Below the pieces are notes generated by a model. It saw nothing but the letters and a program-made list of their open reading frames with translations, did no database searches and was not told the DNA's origin. Shown here piece after piece: positions 50,403 through 59,683 of a stretch of 64,000 nucleotides of DNA. Each line of letters starts with the position of its first letter. Within the stretch, counting starts at the first letter, position 1. The DNA comes from Ruthenibacterium avium (lineage in GTDB: Bacteria; Bacillota; Clostridia; Oscillospirales; Ruminococcaceae). The stretch lies in assembly GCA_019118905.1 (NCBI GenBank), contig DWYA01000077.1, positions 1 to 64,000 on the forward strand, given 5' to 3'. The translations under genes and the position numbers were made by a program.

Positions 50403-50968
50403 ATCTTCCCAATAAATTGACAATGCTGCGCATTTTGCTGGTGCCGGTGTTTATGGTGCTGGCGGCGTATCACTGGATGCTGGCGGCTGGCGTGGTGTTT
50501 GCGCTGGCGAGCATTACCGACTTTTTGGACGGCGCCATTGCGCGCAAGTACCACTTAGTCACGGATTTCGGCAAATTTGCCGACCCGCTGGCCGATAAAT
50601 TGCTGACGACAACGGCGTTTATTTACATGATTGTGGACGGCGTGTGCAGCCCTGTGGTTGTGGTGATTATTTTGGCGCGTGAATTTGCCGTTTCGGGCCT
50701 GCGCATGATTGCCGCCGGAGCGCCGGACGGAAAAGTCATTGCCGCCAACTGGTGGGGCAAGGTGAAAACCGTGCTGCAAATGCTGACGATTATTTTTTAT
50801 TACTTCGCCGTCCCCATCGAGCAGATGACCGCCGGTGCGCCGGCACAAAGCGCCTTGCTGACGCAAACGGTTACTTATGTGCTGTGCTGGCTGGTGGCGG
50901 CTGTGACGCTCTTTTCCGGTGTGAAATACCTTTGGGATAACCGAACCTTTATCAATACGGCGAAATAA
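50399..50968 (+). CDS. pgsA: CDP-diacylglycerol--glycerol-3-phosphate 3-phosphatidyltransferase
   Basis: 189 residues. A membrane enzyme for phosphatidylglycerophosphate synthesis. The CDP-alcohol phosphatidyltransferase motif runs across DFLDGAIARKYH and FGKFADPLADK near 40-62 (DGxxAR...GxxxDxxxD). About six membrane helices. ATG overlaps the rimO stop and has GGAGG upstream. It ends the recA-recX-rimO-pgsA run. Confidence 0.96.
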   Translation: MNLPNKLTMLRILLVPVFMVLAAYHWMLAAGVVFALASITDFLDGAIARKYHLVTDFGKFADPLADKLLTTTAFIYMIVDGVCSPVVVVIILAREFAVSGLRMIAAGAPDGKVIAANWWGKVKTVLQMLTIIFYYFAVPIEQMTAGAPAQSALLTQTVTYVLCWLVAAVTLFSGVKYLWDNRTFINTAK

Positions 50969-50981
50969 AGCCTTGCAAAAT

Positions 50982-51039
50982 AAAACGCCCGCTGTTTCGT
51001 CTCAGTTTTGTCAACTGGGAAGAAACGGCGGGCGTTTTT
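50982..51039. terminator. Terminator after pgsA, shared with the convergent gene
   Basis: An 11-bp stem (50982-50992 with 51028-51038) has a second inner TTTC/GAAA pairing and TTTTT on plus. The stop codon of the convergent small membrane gene lies in the T-run. Confidence 0.8.
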
Positions 51040-51451
51040 ATGATGGTGTGCCGGTTTGCGTAGGCGTAGAATCCCGGCCGACAAGAAGGAATTTTTGCAG
51101 ATAGCGAAGTGAAAAAAAGATGGGCAGACACAGCAAAAACCAGTAAAAACTAAACAGCGGACAAATTTGCCCCCACAAATTCAAGGGGTAGGCGTAATAA
51201 TCCCATACATTCCAGCCCAAAATGTGGTTGACGACAATGCCAACGCAAAGCTCAGCAGCTGTAATGACTGCCGCGCCCAGCAAGGCTTGCGCCCCGATGC
51301 GCCAGCCGGGAAAGCGTCGGGAAATGTGGCACAGCACCATCAAACACAGCCCTCCGAGCAGGGTCATGCTCCAGTGCGTATACCCCCGAACCAAAATTTC
51401 GATGAAGCTGTATCCGGCCGCCCCAATACAAAATTGAAATGAATATTTCAT
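51038..51451 (-). CDS. CmpB-like putative ABC-transporter-type integral membrane protein
   Basis: 137 residues, about four membrane helices and two conserved-looking patches: GYSFIEILVRGYTHWSMTLLGG (core EILVRGYTHWSM) and WNVWDYYAYPLNLWGQICPLFS (core DYYAYPLNLWGQ). These match the PF06541 (CmpB) group of small Firmicutes membrane proteins of unknown function. ATG 51451 with GGGTGA upstream is preferred over 51460. Monocistronic. Confidence 0.8.
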   Translation of the reverse strand: MKYSFQFCIGAAGYSFIEILVRGYTHWSMTLLGGLCLMVLCHISRRFPGWRIGAQALLGAAVITAAELCVGIVVNHILGWNVWDYYAYPLNLWGQICPLFSFYWFLLCLPIFFSLRYLQKFLLVGRDSTPTQTGTPS

Positions 51452-51494
51452 GCAAATCACCCGACATTAGTATGAACGGGAAAAGACGTATTTA

Positions 51495-51523
51495 TTTACA
51501 AAAAAGTGTCAGTATGGTATAAT
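51495..51523 (+). promoter_or_regulatory. Promoter of the glycosyltransferase/rml genes
   Basis: TTTACA (51495-51500), a 17-base spacer and TATAAT (51518-51523); the start is near 51530, 24 bases before the GTG start. Confidence 0.8.
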
Positions 51524-51553
51524 CAAGGGAAATATGGGAGAAGGAGAATCGTT

Positions 51554-52330
51554 GTGGAGAAAACACCGGTTACGGCGGGAATCGTCACTTACAATGGGTA
51601 CGAGGAGGCGGTGCAGGCGGCGCGCAGTGTTTTGCAGCACACGAAAGGTGTGGATCTGCACCTGTTTTTAATCGACAATCATTCTCCCGATGGAACAGGC
51701 GAGCGTTTGCGCAATACGGACTTTGGCGAACATGCAACGGTGCTTTGCCTGGAGAAAAATATCGGCTTCGGCAGTGGACACAATCAAGTGCTGCCGCATT
51801 TGAACAGCCGGTATCATGCCGTCATCAATCCTGATATTGAATTAACCGAGGACAGCATTACCGCGCTTTGCGCGTGGATGGACGAGCATCCCGATGTGGT
51901 GATGGCAACGCCGCGTCTGCGCTTTCCCAGCGGGCAGGAGCAGTTTACCGCAAAACGCCGCCCCACCTTTGCGGCGCTTTTGGCGCGTCAGGTTCCGCTG
52001 CCCTTTTTAAAAAAGGTGGAGCGTCACTATTTGATGCTGGACGAGGATTTATCCGTCCCGCGCGAAATTGACTTTTGCACGGGATGCTTTTTTGTCATGC
52101 GCAGCGATGTGTATGAAAAGATTGGCGGTTTTGACGAGGAATACTTCATGTATGTGGAGGATGCCGACATCACGCGCAAGGCGCAGGCCTACGGGAAAGT
52201 GATGTATGTGCCTGTCACCACGGTGACGCACGCTTGGCACCGCGATGCAAACCGCAAATGGAAAAACTTTTGGATGCAGGTGCATTCCATGTTCCGTTAC
52301 TGGAAAAAATGGGGCTTTCGGCTGTTCTAA
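51554..52330 (+). CDS. Family 2 glycosyltransferase (rhamnosyltransferase-like)
   Basis: 258 residues, GT-A fold. VTYNGYEEAV begins the donor site, IDNHSPDGT lies near 37, the metal-binding region is VINPDIELTED near 97, and FDEEYFMYVEDADITRKA near 195 contains the acceptor-side ED. GTG 51554 stands 7 bases after AAGGAG; the frame to 51506 has none. It lies in front of the dTDP-rhamnose genes, so transfer of rhamnose to a cell-surface glycan is likely. No membrane segment. Confidence 0.88.
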   Translation: MEKTPVTAGIVTYNGYEEAVQAARSVLQHTKGVDLHLFLIDNHSPDGTGERLRNTDFGEHATVLCLEKNIGFGSGHNQVLPHLNSRYHAVINPDIELTEDSITALCAWMDEHPDVVMATPRLRFPSGQEQFTAKRRPTFAALLARQVPLPFLKKVERHYLMLDEDLSVPREIDFCTGCFFVMRSDVYEKIGGFDEEYFMYVEDADITRKAQAYGKVMYVPVTTVTHAWHRDANRKWKNFWMQVHSMFRYWKKWGFRLF

Positions 52331-52435
52331 AAGCGGCGTTTTTGGCCGGATACAGCGCGAAAAGCATTTTTTGATATGGTAAGTGTGTGGGCGGTACTTA
52401 GCCCGTTGAAATATATTCGTATAAGGAGTTTTGAC

Positions 52436-53323
52436 ATGAAAGGGATTATTTTGGCCGGCGGCGCCGGAACAAGACTGTACCCCCTCACGATGGTGACGTC
52501 GAAGCAGCTGCTGCCTGTGTATGACAAGCCGATGATCTACTATCCGCTTTCCACGCTGATGCTGGCGGGGATTCAAGACATCTTGATTATCTCTACTCCG
52601 CAGGACACGCCGCGCTTTGAGGATTTGCTGGGTGACGGGAGTCAGTACGGCGTGCATTTTTCCTACAAGGTGCAGCCCAGCCCGGACGGCTTGGCACAGG
52701 CATTTTTGCTGGGCGAGGAGTTCATTGGGGACGATTGCTGCGCCATGGTTTTGGGCGACAATATTTTCTACGGCAACGGTTTTTCGCGCATTTTGCGCAA
52801 TGCGGTAGAAAACGCCGAGCAGCGCGGCCGTGCAACCGTATTCGGCTACTATGTCAACGACCCCGAGCGCTTCGGCATTGTCGAGTTTGACGCAAGCGGG
52901 AAAGTGATCAGCGTGGAGGAGAAGCCGCAAAACCCGAAGTCCAACTACGCCATCACCGGCCTGTATTTCTACGACAAGCGCGTGGTGGAATTGGCAAAGC
53001 AAGTGAAGCCCTCCGCACGCGGAGAGCTGGAAATTACCACGCTCAACGACCTGTATTTGCAGCAGGGCGATTTGGACGTGCAGCTGCTGGGACGCGGTTT
53101 TGCATGGCTGGACACCGGCACAATGGACAGCTTGGTAGATGCCGCTGATTTTGTGCGCATGGTGGAAAAACGCCAGGGCATTAAAATTTCCGCTCCCGAG
53201 GAGATTGCCTTCAAAAACGGCTGGATCACCAAAGAAAAATTGCTGGAAAGCGCCGAGCGCTACGGCAAAAGCCCCTACGGCCAGCACTTGCGCCGTGTGG
53301 CAGACGGCAAGCTGCGTTATTGA
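52436..53323 (+). CDS. rmlA: Glucose-1-phosphate thymidylyltransferase
   Basis: 295 residues. First step of dTDP-L-rhamnose synthesis. KGIILAGGAGTRLYP at the N-terminus is the nucleotide-binding signature. LPVYDKPMIYYPLSTLMLAG and GDNIFYG follow as in RmlA. AAGGAG lies 8 bases before ATG 52436; the open frame to 52376 has no site. Confidence 0.96.
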   Translation: MKGIILAGGAGTRLYPLTMVTSKQLLPVYDKPMIYYPLSTLMLAGIQDILIISTPQDTPRFEDLLGDGSQYGVHFSYKVQPSPDGLAQAFLLGEEFIGDDCCAMVLGDNIFYGNGFSRILRNAVENAEQRGRATVFGYYVNDPERFGIVEFDASGKVISVEEKPQNPKSNYAITGLYFYDKRVVELAKQVKPSARGELEITTLNDLYLQQGDLDVQLLGRGFAWLDTGTMDSLVDAADFVRMVEKRQGIKISAPEEIAFKNGWITKEKLLESAERYGKSPYGQHLRRVADGKLRY

Positions 53324-53406
53324 GTGTTTTGACAAGGAGGGCTGCGCAAATTCCAGCGCGCCCCCCTTTTCCGTATCAAACACACGAAACCAATAGGAGT
53401 GTATCC

Positions 53407-54330
53407 ATGAAAATTTTGATTACCGGAGCGGCGGGACAGCTTGGCACCGAGCTGCGCCGCCAATTGGAGCAGGGCGCTTGCGCCCTTGGCGAAATTCCTG
53501 AAAAGCTGCGCCGTGCAACCGTGCTTTGCACCGATCTTGGCGTGGAAGGGATGCGCGAGCTGGACATTACCAATCGGCACGAGGTGGCGGCATTTGTGCG
53601 CCATCATCAACCCGATGTCATTATCTGCTGTGCGGCATATACCAACGTAGACGGCTGCGAAACCCACCGTGAGGACGCATTCCGTGTGAACGCGCTTGGC
53701 CCGCGCAACTTAGCGCTGGCAGCGGAAGAAATCGGCGCAAAGCTGATTCATGTTTCTACCGACTATGTGTTCAGCGGTGCCGATAACGGCGGCGTCCCGC
53801 TGGACGAAGCGTGCGGCACTTGCCCTGTCAGCGCCTATGGCCAGACCAAGCTGCTGGGTGAGGAGTATGTGCGTCAGTTCTGCAAACGCTCTTTTGTGGT
53901 GCGCACCGCTTGGCTGTACAGCTTGACGGGCAAAAACTTTGTGTTTACCATGATGAACGCGGGCAAAAAGTTCGGCAAGCTGACCGTTGTCAACGACCAG
54001 CTGGGCAACCCCACCAACGCCGAGGATTTGGCATATCACCTTTTGAAAATGGTGGTCAGCAAAGAGTATGGCGTTTATCACTGCACGGGCGAGGGCATTT
54101 GCTCGTGGTATGACTTTGCCGTTGAGATTATGCGCCTGTCGGGCGTTGAGGCCGAAGTTGCGCCCTGCACCAGCGAGGAATATGCCGCCGCCCATCCCGA
54201 GGCTGCACGCCGTCCCGCTTGGAGTGCGCTGGAAAACAGAATGCTCGCTTGCACCGTCGGCAATGAAATGCGTCCGTGGCGCGAAGCGCTGGAAAGCTTT
54301 TTCGAGCAGTGGCGCGCGCGTCAGCAATAA
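53407..54330 (+). CDS. rmlD: dTDP-4-dehydrorhamnose reductase
   Basis: 307 residues. Last step of dTDP-L-rhamnose synthesis. The NAD(P)-binding ITGAAGQLGTEL is at residues 5-16. STDYVFSGADNGGVPLDE and a YxxxK at AYGQTKLLGEEY near 145 follow, as in RmlD. ATG 53407 has AGGAG upstream; the frame to 53320 runs through the 5' leader. Confidence 0.95.
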   Translation: MKILITGAAGQLGTELRRQLEQGACALGEIPEKLRRATVLCTDLGVEGMRELDITNRHEVAAFVRHHQPDVIICCAAYTNVDGCETHREDAFRVNALGPRNLALAAEEIGAKLIHVSTDYVFSGADNGGVPLDEACGTCPVSAYGQTKLLGEEYVRQFCKRSFVVRTAWLYSLTGKNFVFTMMNAGKKFGKLTVVNDQLGNPTNAEDLAYHLLKMVVSKEYGVYHCTGEGICSWYDFAVEIMRLSGVEAEVAPCTSEEYAAAHPEAARRPAWSALENRMLACTVGNEMRPWREALESFFEQWRARQQ

Positions 54331-54372
54331 AGCGAGCAAGCGAATACGAATGGAATAAAGGAGAGTATCCTG

Positions 54373-55434
54373 ATGAAAAAATATTTGATTACCGGCTGCG
54401 CCGGCTTTATTGGTTCCAACTTTGTTTACTATATGCTGAAAAAGTATGACGATATTTTGCTGGTAAACCTCGATAAGCTCACTTATGCCGGCAACCTGGA
54501 AAATCTCAAAGGCGTTGAGGGCGATTCCCGCCACGTCTTTGTGCAGGGCGATATTTGCGACCGTGCGCTGGTGACAAGCCTGTTTGAGAAGTACGACTTC
54601 GACTATGTGATTAACTTTGCGGCGGAAAGCCATGTCGACCGTTCCATCACCAACCCGGAAATCTTTGTGGAAACCAATGTGCTCGGCACGGTAAACTTGC
54701 TGCAATGCACCAAAAATGCGTGGCTGAAAGACGGCGTATGGGCCGAGGGCAAAAAATATGTGCAGGTTTCTACTGACGAGGTATATGGCTCGCTGGGCGA
54801 TGAGGGCTACTTCATGGAGACCACACCGCTGTGTCCGCACAGCCCGTATTCCTCCTCGAAGGCCAGCGCGGATATGTTTGTCATGGCGTTCCACGACACC
54901 TACGGCTTGCCCGTGAACATCACGCGCTGCTCCAACAACTACGGCCCGTATCAGTTCCCTGAAAAACTGATTCCGCTGATGATCAACAACGTCAAAAACC
55001 ACAAGAAGCTGCCTGTTTACGGCGACGGCATGAACGTGCGCGACTGGCTGTATGTGGAAGACCACTGCAAGGCCATTGATATGGTGGCCGAGGGCGGCCG
55101 TGACGGCGAAGTGTACAACGTGGGCGGCCACAACGAGCGCCCCAATATCTTCATTGTCAAAACGATTATTGCACAGCTGCATGACCGTTTGAAGGATGAC
55201 GGCATCAGCGAAGATTTGATTCAGTACGTTGCCGACCGTTTGGGCCATGACCGCCGCTATGGCATTGACCCGACCAAGATTAAGGACGAGCTGGGCTGGT
55301 ATCCCGAAACGACCTTTGAGGTGGGCATTGTCAAAACCATCGACTGGTACTTGGAAAACCAGGAGTGGATGCAGCGCGTTACCTCCGGCGACTATATGAA
55401 GTACTACGAAGAAATGTACAAAAATAAAGCGTAA
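54373..55434 (+). CDS. rmlB: dTDP-glucose 4,6-dehydratase
   Basis: 353 residues. Converts dTDP-glucose to the 4-keto-6-deoxy sugar. ITGCAGFIGSNFV at the N-terminus, NFAAESHVDRSI near 85, STDEVYGSLGD near 135 and catalytic YSSSKASAD near 160 are all as in RmlB. AAAGGAG stands 8 bases before ATG. The set is rmlA-rmlD-rmlB; rmlC, the epimerase between RmlB and RmlD, is absent from this window. Confidence 0.96.
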   Translation: MKKYLITGCAGFIGSNFVYYMLKKYDDILLVNLDKLTYAGNLENLKGVEGDSRHVFVQGDICDRALVTSLFEKYDFDYVINFAAESHVDRSITNPEIFVETNVLGTVNLLQCTKNAWLKDGVWAEGKKYVQVSTDEVYGSLGDEGYFMETTPLCPHSPYSSSKASADMFVMAFHDTYGLPVNITRCSNNYGPYQFPEKLIPLMINNVKNHKKLPVYGDGMNVRDWLYVEDHCKAIDMVAEGGRDGEVYNVGGHNERPNIFIVKTIIAQLHDRLKDDGISEDLIQYVADRLGHDRRYGIDPTKIKDELGWYPETTFEVGIVKTIDWYLENQEWMQRVTSGDYMKYYEEMYKNKA

Positions 55435-55441
55435 GGCAAAA

Positions 55442-55567
55442 GAACAGCCGCCCTGTGCATGATGCACAGGGCGGCTGTTCCAGTTTGTCGAAAAAGCTTT
55501 GCTTTTTCACAAACTGTGTCCCTATTTCAAATGGAAAAGAGGGCTAGCCCCCTTTTCCAAGCCTTTT
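55442..55567. repeat. Cluster of three consecutive hairpins after rmlB
   Basis: The first is an essentially perfect 19-base inverted repeat (55442-55460 with 55462-55480). The second pairs 55481-55497 with 55501-55516 (one base missing). The third pairs 55533-55543 with about 55548-55558 and is followed by a T-run near 55563. The first and third can end rmlB transcription, but three in a row is more than a terminator needs. Confidence 0.65.
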
Positions 55568-55641
55568 TCCCCTTGCAGCTCAGGTTCTTTCTGAATCAGG
55601 CCGCAATTTTTCGAGAGTCTGCTTTTATAAGTTGCTGGGTT

Positions 55642-56832
55642 TTAAAGCATAGAAATCACGCTGTACGCAAACGCGGCAATGACCGCGATGCGGTGAACCC
55701 ATGGCTTTTGCAAAAAAGCAAAGGGGAACAGGTTTAAAACAATAATCGTGAGTGCAACGGGGTAAATCAGCGTCAGGATGGGCACGGAAATTTGAAGAAT
55801 AAAGCCCAGCCCGAACACGGAAATCACGCACCCGGAAACGGTGAATACATTCAGCCATGCGGCAAAGGACAGGCGAGGAAATTCTTTGCTGAAAAACGAA
55901 GCGCAGCTGCTCAAAAGCCCGGTGCATACGTTAAAGCACGCCACAAGGAAAATGACGGCCAGCAACACCGCACCCGCATTGCCGAAGAACAGGCGGCACA
56001 GCTCGGAAAGCACCACAGAACCATCGGACGCTTCGGGCAAAACAGCACTTGCGCGTGCGCCCACAATGGCCAGCATTCCGTATACAATGGTCAGCACTAC
56101 ACCCGCCAGCAAGCCGCTGATAGAAGTTTCTACGCGCAGCTGTTTGGCATCCTCCAAGCCAAAGTCCTGAATGTTTACGGCAATCAAAATGCCGAATACC
56201 ATCGCCGCCAGCGCGTCCATGGTGTTGTAGCCCTCCACAAACCCGGCGGCAAACGGTGCGCCTGCATACGGTGGGCGGGCAGCGCCTGCTTCGGCAGGAA
56301 GAAGGAACATTCCGCCCGCGAACAGAACAACGACCAGCACCAGCAAAAGCGGCGTTAAAATTTTGCCTAAAATGTCTTTTAAGTGGGAGGGCCGCTTGGC
56401 AAAAAAGCGCGAGGCGGCAAAGAATATCACCGAGAACACAACCGCCAAAACCTGCTCTAACGTAAAAGGCCCGATAGAAACCGAGGCCGCAGAGGCAGCG
56501 GCAAAGCGCATCATGGAAAAGGCCATGCTCGCCGTGCGCGGAATCGCCAGCATCGGCCCGATACACAGGTAAATCATGAGGATAAACCACTTGGAAAACT
56601 GTGGGTGAACCTTGCTGCAAAGCCCGTCCATGCCGCCCGCCCGCGCCGTGGCAACAATGCCCAAAACCGGGAACAAAACGGCGGTGGAAATCAGCCCCAA
56701 AAAGGCGGGTACGGCATCTGCCCCGGCACAGTAACCTGTAAACGGCGGGAAAATTAAGTTTCCCGCGCCGAAGAACATGGAAAATAGGGTAACTCCCATC
56801 AAAAGACGCTGACGAAAAGACAGGCGCTTCAT
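55642..56832 (-). CDS. brnQ: Branched-chain amino acid transport system II carrier protein
   Basis: A 396-residue, 12-helix LIVCS-type sodium symporter. The N-terminal MFFGAGNLIFPPFTGY is the family signature, and FVEGYNTMDALAAMVFG near 200 is also characteristic. AGGAGG precedes ATG, which overlaps the fumarase beta-subunit stop (ATGA). It is last in the malic enzyme-fumarase-brnQ operon. Confidence 0.94.
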   Translation of the reverse strand: MKRLSFRQRLLMGVTLFSMFFGAGNLIFPPFTGYCAGADAVPAFLGLISTAVLFPVLGIVATARAGGMDGLCSKVHPQFSKWFILMIYLCIGPMLAIPRTASMAFSMMRFAAASAASVSIGPFTLEQVLAVVFSVIFFAASRFFAKRPSHLKDILGKILTPLLLVLVVVLFAGGMFLLPAEAGAARPPYAGAPFAAGFVEGYNTMDALAAMVFGILIAVNIQDFGLEDAKQLRVETSISGLLAGVVLTIVYGMLAIVGARASAVLPEASDGSVVLSELCRLFFGNAGAVLLAVIFLVACFNVCTGLLSSCASFFSKEFPRLSFAAWLNVFTVSGCVISVFGLGFILQISVPILTLIYPVALTIIVLNLFPFAFLQKPWVHRIAVIAAFAYSVISML

Positions 56833-57404
56833 GCGTTTGCTTCCTCCTGTTTCTGAGCCGCCAAGTATTGCGCGGGGCCGTCCTCATACAGATTGTGTCC
56901 CTCGCTGTCAATGATGACGGTTAAAGGCATGTTTTCGACAGTCAACCGGCGCACGGCTTCACTGCCAAGGTCATCATAGCAAACGACTTCCGCCTGTTTG
57001 ACGCACGACGCCATGACCGCGCCGGCACCGCCGATGGCGGCAAAGTAAACGGCCCCGCACTCTTTCATTGCTTCGACGACTTGGGCGCTGCGCGCACCCT
57101 TGCCAATCATGCCGATGACCCCTTGGCGCATCAGCGTGGGAGCATAAGCATCCATGCGTCCGCTGGTGGTCGGCCCGCACGAGCCAATGACCTCTCCGGG
57201 GCGTGCCGGGGTAGGGCCTGCATAGTAGATGACGGCATTTTGCAAGTTCAGCGGAAGTGTTTCGCCGCGCTCCAGCGCTTCACAAAGACGCTTATGGGCA
57301 GCGTCGCGCGCGGTATAAATAGTGCCGGAAAGCAAAACGGTATCGCCGCTTTTCAATTGCTGGGCTTGTGCGCTTGTCAGCGGTGTTGTCAAATGGTGTT
57401 GCAT
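56829..57404 (-). CDS. fumB: Fumarate hydratase class I, beta subunit (or tartrate dehydratase beta)
   Basis: 191 residues, the C-terminal swivelling domain of two-subunit iron-sulfur fumarases. SGTIYTARDAAHKRL near 27-41, YYAGPTPARPGEVIGSCGPTTSGRMD near 72-97 (core GPTTSGRMD) and MIGKGARS are family hallmarks. It starts on the alpha stop (TAATG). L-tartrate dehydratase is the alternative; adjacent malic enzyme favours fumarase. Confidence 0.92.
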   Translation of the reverse strand: MQHHLTTPLTSAQAQQLKSGDTVLLSGTIYTARDAAHKRLCEALERGETLPLNLQNAVIYYAGPTPARPGEVIGSCGPTTSGRMDAYAPTLMRQGVIGMIGKGARSAQVVEAMKECGAVYFAAIGGAGAVMASCVKQAEVVCYDDLGSEAVRRLTVENMPLTVIIDSEGHNLYEDGPAQYLAAQKQEEANA

Positions 57405-58243
57405 TATAAAACAGCCTCCTTGTGGCGCGTGACGTGGCAGCTGATATTGACCGCCACGGGCATTCCCGCAATATGGGTGGGATAAGTTTCAATTTGCAGC
57501 CCCAGCGCCGTGGTTTTTCCGCCAAAGCCCTGTGCGCCGATGCCCAAAGCGTTGATGCGTGTCAAAAGGGTTTGCTCCATTTCGGCATAATAGGGGTCGG
57601 GATGGTGTGTGTCCACGCCGCGCAGAAGTGCCCGTTTGGCCAGCATGGCGCACAGCTCAAAGGTGCCGCCAATGCCAACGCCTACCACAATCGGCGGGCA
57701 GGGGTTCGGCCCGGCGAGGCGCACGGTTTCAACAATAAAATCCATCACGCCCTCTTTGCCCTGTGCCGGTTTCAGCATGGCGATGCGGCTCATGTTTTCG
57801 CTGCCGAAGCCCTTGGGGGCAACGGTCAGGCGTACACGGTCGCCGGGCACAAGGCGTGTGTGAATGACAGCGGGCGTGTTGTCGCCTGTATTGCCGCGCC
57901 GGATGGGGTCAGCGACAACCGATTTGCGCAAAAATCCCTCGGTGTAGCCCTTCGCCACGCCGTCATGGACAGCCTGTTCAAAACTGCCCTCGATGAATAC
58001 TTCTTGACCGATGTCCGCAAACACCACCGCCATGCCTGTATCTTGGCAAATGGGAAGGCCGGTTTCTTTGGCCACATCTAAGTTTTGGCAAATGGTGTCC
58101 AGCGCGGCTTTTGCCACCGGCCACGGCTCGGCGGCTCGGGCGTTCGTCAGCGCATTTGTCATGTCGGGCGAAAGCGTGCGGTTCGCCTCAATGCACAGGC
58201 GCGCGATGGTATCGGTAATTTCGCGTGCGGTAATCGTTCTCAC
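57404..58243 (-). CDS. fumA: Fumarate hydratase class I, alpha subunit
   Basis: 279 residues, the 4Fe-4S-bearing part. LPICQDTGMAVVFADIG near 60 holds the first cluster Cys. GFGSENMSR and GPNPCPPIVVGVGIGG near 185 hold another, with QGFGGKTTALG near the end. It overlaps malic enzyme by 4 bases and joins the beta subunit through TAATG, so subunits are made together. It interconverts malate and fumarate. Confidence 0.93.
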   Translation of the reverse strand: MRTITAREITDTIARLCIEANRTLSPDMTNALTNARAAEPWPVAKAALDTICQNLDVAKETGLPICQDTGMAVVFADIGQEVFIEGSFEQAVHDGVAKGYTEGFLRKSVVADPIRRGNTGDNTPAVIHTRLVPGDRVRLTVAPKGFGSENMSRIAMLKPAQGKEGVMDFIVETVRLAGPNPCPPIVVGVGIGGTFELCAMLAKRALLRGVDTHHPDPYYAEMEQTLLTRINALGIGAQGFGGKTTALGLQIETYPTHIAGMPVAVNISCHVTRHKEAVL

Positions 58244-59415
58244 AGGCGCGCCACCCCCGTTTTCTGCGCCGCAGCTGCCACGGCATCAGCCACGGCATTT
58301 GCCACGCGCTCATCAAAAGCGCCGGGAATGATATAATCTTCGTTGCGTTCTTCGTCCGAAACTAAGTCGGCAATGGCGTAGGCCGCCGCTACTTTCATTT
58401 CGGTGTTGATGTCGCGGGCACGCACGCGCAAAGCCCCTTTAAACACGCCGGGGAACGCCAGCACATTATTGATTTGGTTGGCAAAATCGCTGCGTCCTGT
58501 TCCCACGACACGCGCACCGGCAGCTTTGGCTTCATCGGGCGTAATTTCCGGCACGGGGTTTGCCATGGCAAAAATAATGGCATCCTTCGCCATTGTGCGC
58601 ACCATGTCGGGGGTTAATGCGCCGCCCACGGAAACACCGATAAATACGTCGGCGCCTTTTACGGCATCCGCCAGCGTGCCGGTGAGGTGATCGGGGTTGG
58701 TGATGGTGCAAAGCATGGCTTTGTGGTCGGCAATGCCCACGCCGCGCTCGGCATACAGAATGCCGTTTTCATCACAGGCGATGATGTGCTGCACGCCCGC
58801 GCTGCGCAGCATTTTAATAATTGCGGTTCCGGCTGCGCCCGGCCCGTTGAGTACAACGCGAATATCGGAAAGCTCTTTTTTCACCACGCGCAGCGCACCC
58901 AGCAAAGCGGCCGTAACCACAATGGCGGTTCCGTGCTGGTCATCGTGGAATACGGGGATGTCCAGCTCGCGCTCCAGCTGCTCCTCGATGGCAAAGCAGG
59001 CCGGGGAAGCAATGTCCTCCAGGTTGATGCCGCCGAATACGGGGGCAATCAGCTTGACGGTGCGGATGATTTCCTCCGGGTCTTGCGTGTCCAAGCAGAT
59101 GGGGAACGCATCCACGCCGCCGAACTCTTTCAACAAAATGGCCTTGCCCTCCATGACGGGCTGAGAGGCCGCCGCGCCAATATTGCCAAGGCCCAAAACA
59201 GCCGTTCCGTTGGAAACAACGGCCACCATATTGCCTTTGCAGGTGTATTCATAGGCGGCGGCTGGGTTTTGCGCAATCTCGCGGCAGGGCTGTGCCACGC
59301 CGGGGGTGTACGCGGTGGAAAGGTCGTCGCGTGTTTTTACCGGCACTTTGCTGGTGACTTCCAGCTTGCCGTGATGCTTTGCGTGAAGATGTAATGCCTC
59401 TTTGTAGTAATCCAT
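58240..59415 (-). CDS. NAD(P)-dependent malic enzyme
   Basis: 391 residues, short bacterial form. Tyr in STAYTPGVA near residue 36 and Lys in GGVDAFPICLDT region support catalysis. The nucleotide-binding GPGAAGTAI lies near 191, and metal ligands are expected in FHDDQHGTAIV near 155. It decarboxylates malate to pyruvate. First gene of the leftward operon with fumarase and BrnQ. Cofactor preference is not clear. Confidence 0.94.
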   Translation of the reverse strand: MDYYKEALHLHAKHHGKLEVTSKVPVKTRDDLSTAYTPGVAQPCREIAQNPAAAYEYTCKGNMVAVVSNGTAVLGLGNIGAAASQPVMEGKAILLKEFGGVDAFPICLDTQDPEEIIRTVKLIAPVFGGINLEDIASPACFAIEEQLERELDIPVFHDDQHGTAIVVTAALLGALRVVKKELSDIRVVLNGPGAAGTAIIKMLRSAGVQHIIACDENGILYAERGVGIADHKAMLCTITNPDHLTGTLADAVKGADVFIGVSVGGALTPDMVRTMAKDAIIFAMANPVPEITPDEAKAAGARVVGTGRSDFANQINNVLAFPGVFKGALRVRARDINTEMKVAAAYAIADLVSDEERNEDYIIPGAFDERVANAVADAVAAAAQKTGVARL

Positions 59416-59683
59416 TGGTCCATTCCTGCCTTTTTGTGCGCCCTGCCCGGCTGGGGGCTTTCTGAAAAGTCGAAATTTTCAGCTTTTTCTGCATGAACCG
59501 GTGTCTGCTGTGTTAAAAATGCTCGCAATCCACAAAGGATTTCTGCGCTTTTTGCCTTGCAGCCGTCGGGCTTATGCGAAAAATCTGTGCATTTCCTTGT
59601 TTTCAGAAATGCCCTAAAAAACCGGGCGAAAAGGGCGGTATTTTCACATGCTTGTGCAGTGCGCACAACGCCTTTTCATTAAC

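Noticed and set aside
50399..50968. cinA in the recA region
   Set aside because: pgsA ends at a terminator and no cinA-like frame is present between rimO and the next genes.
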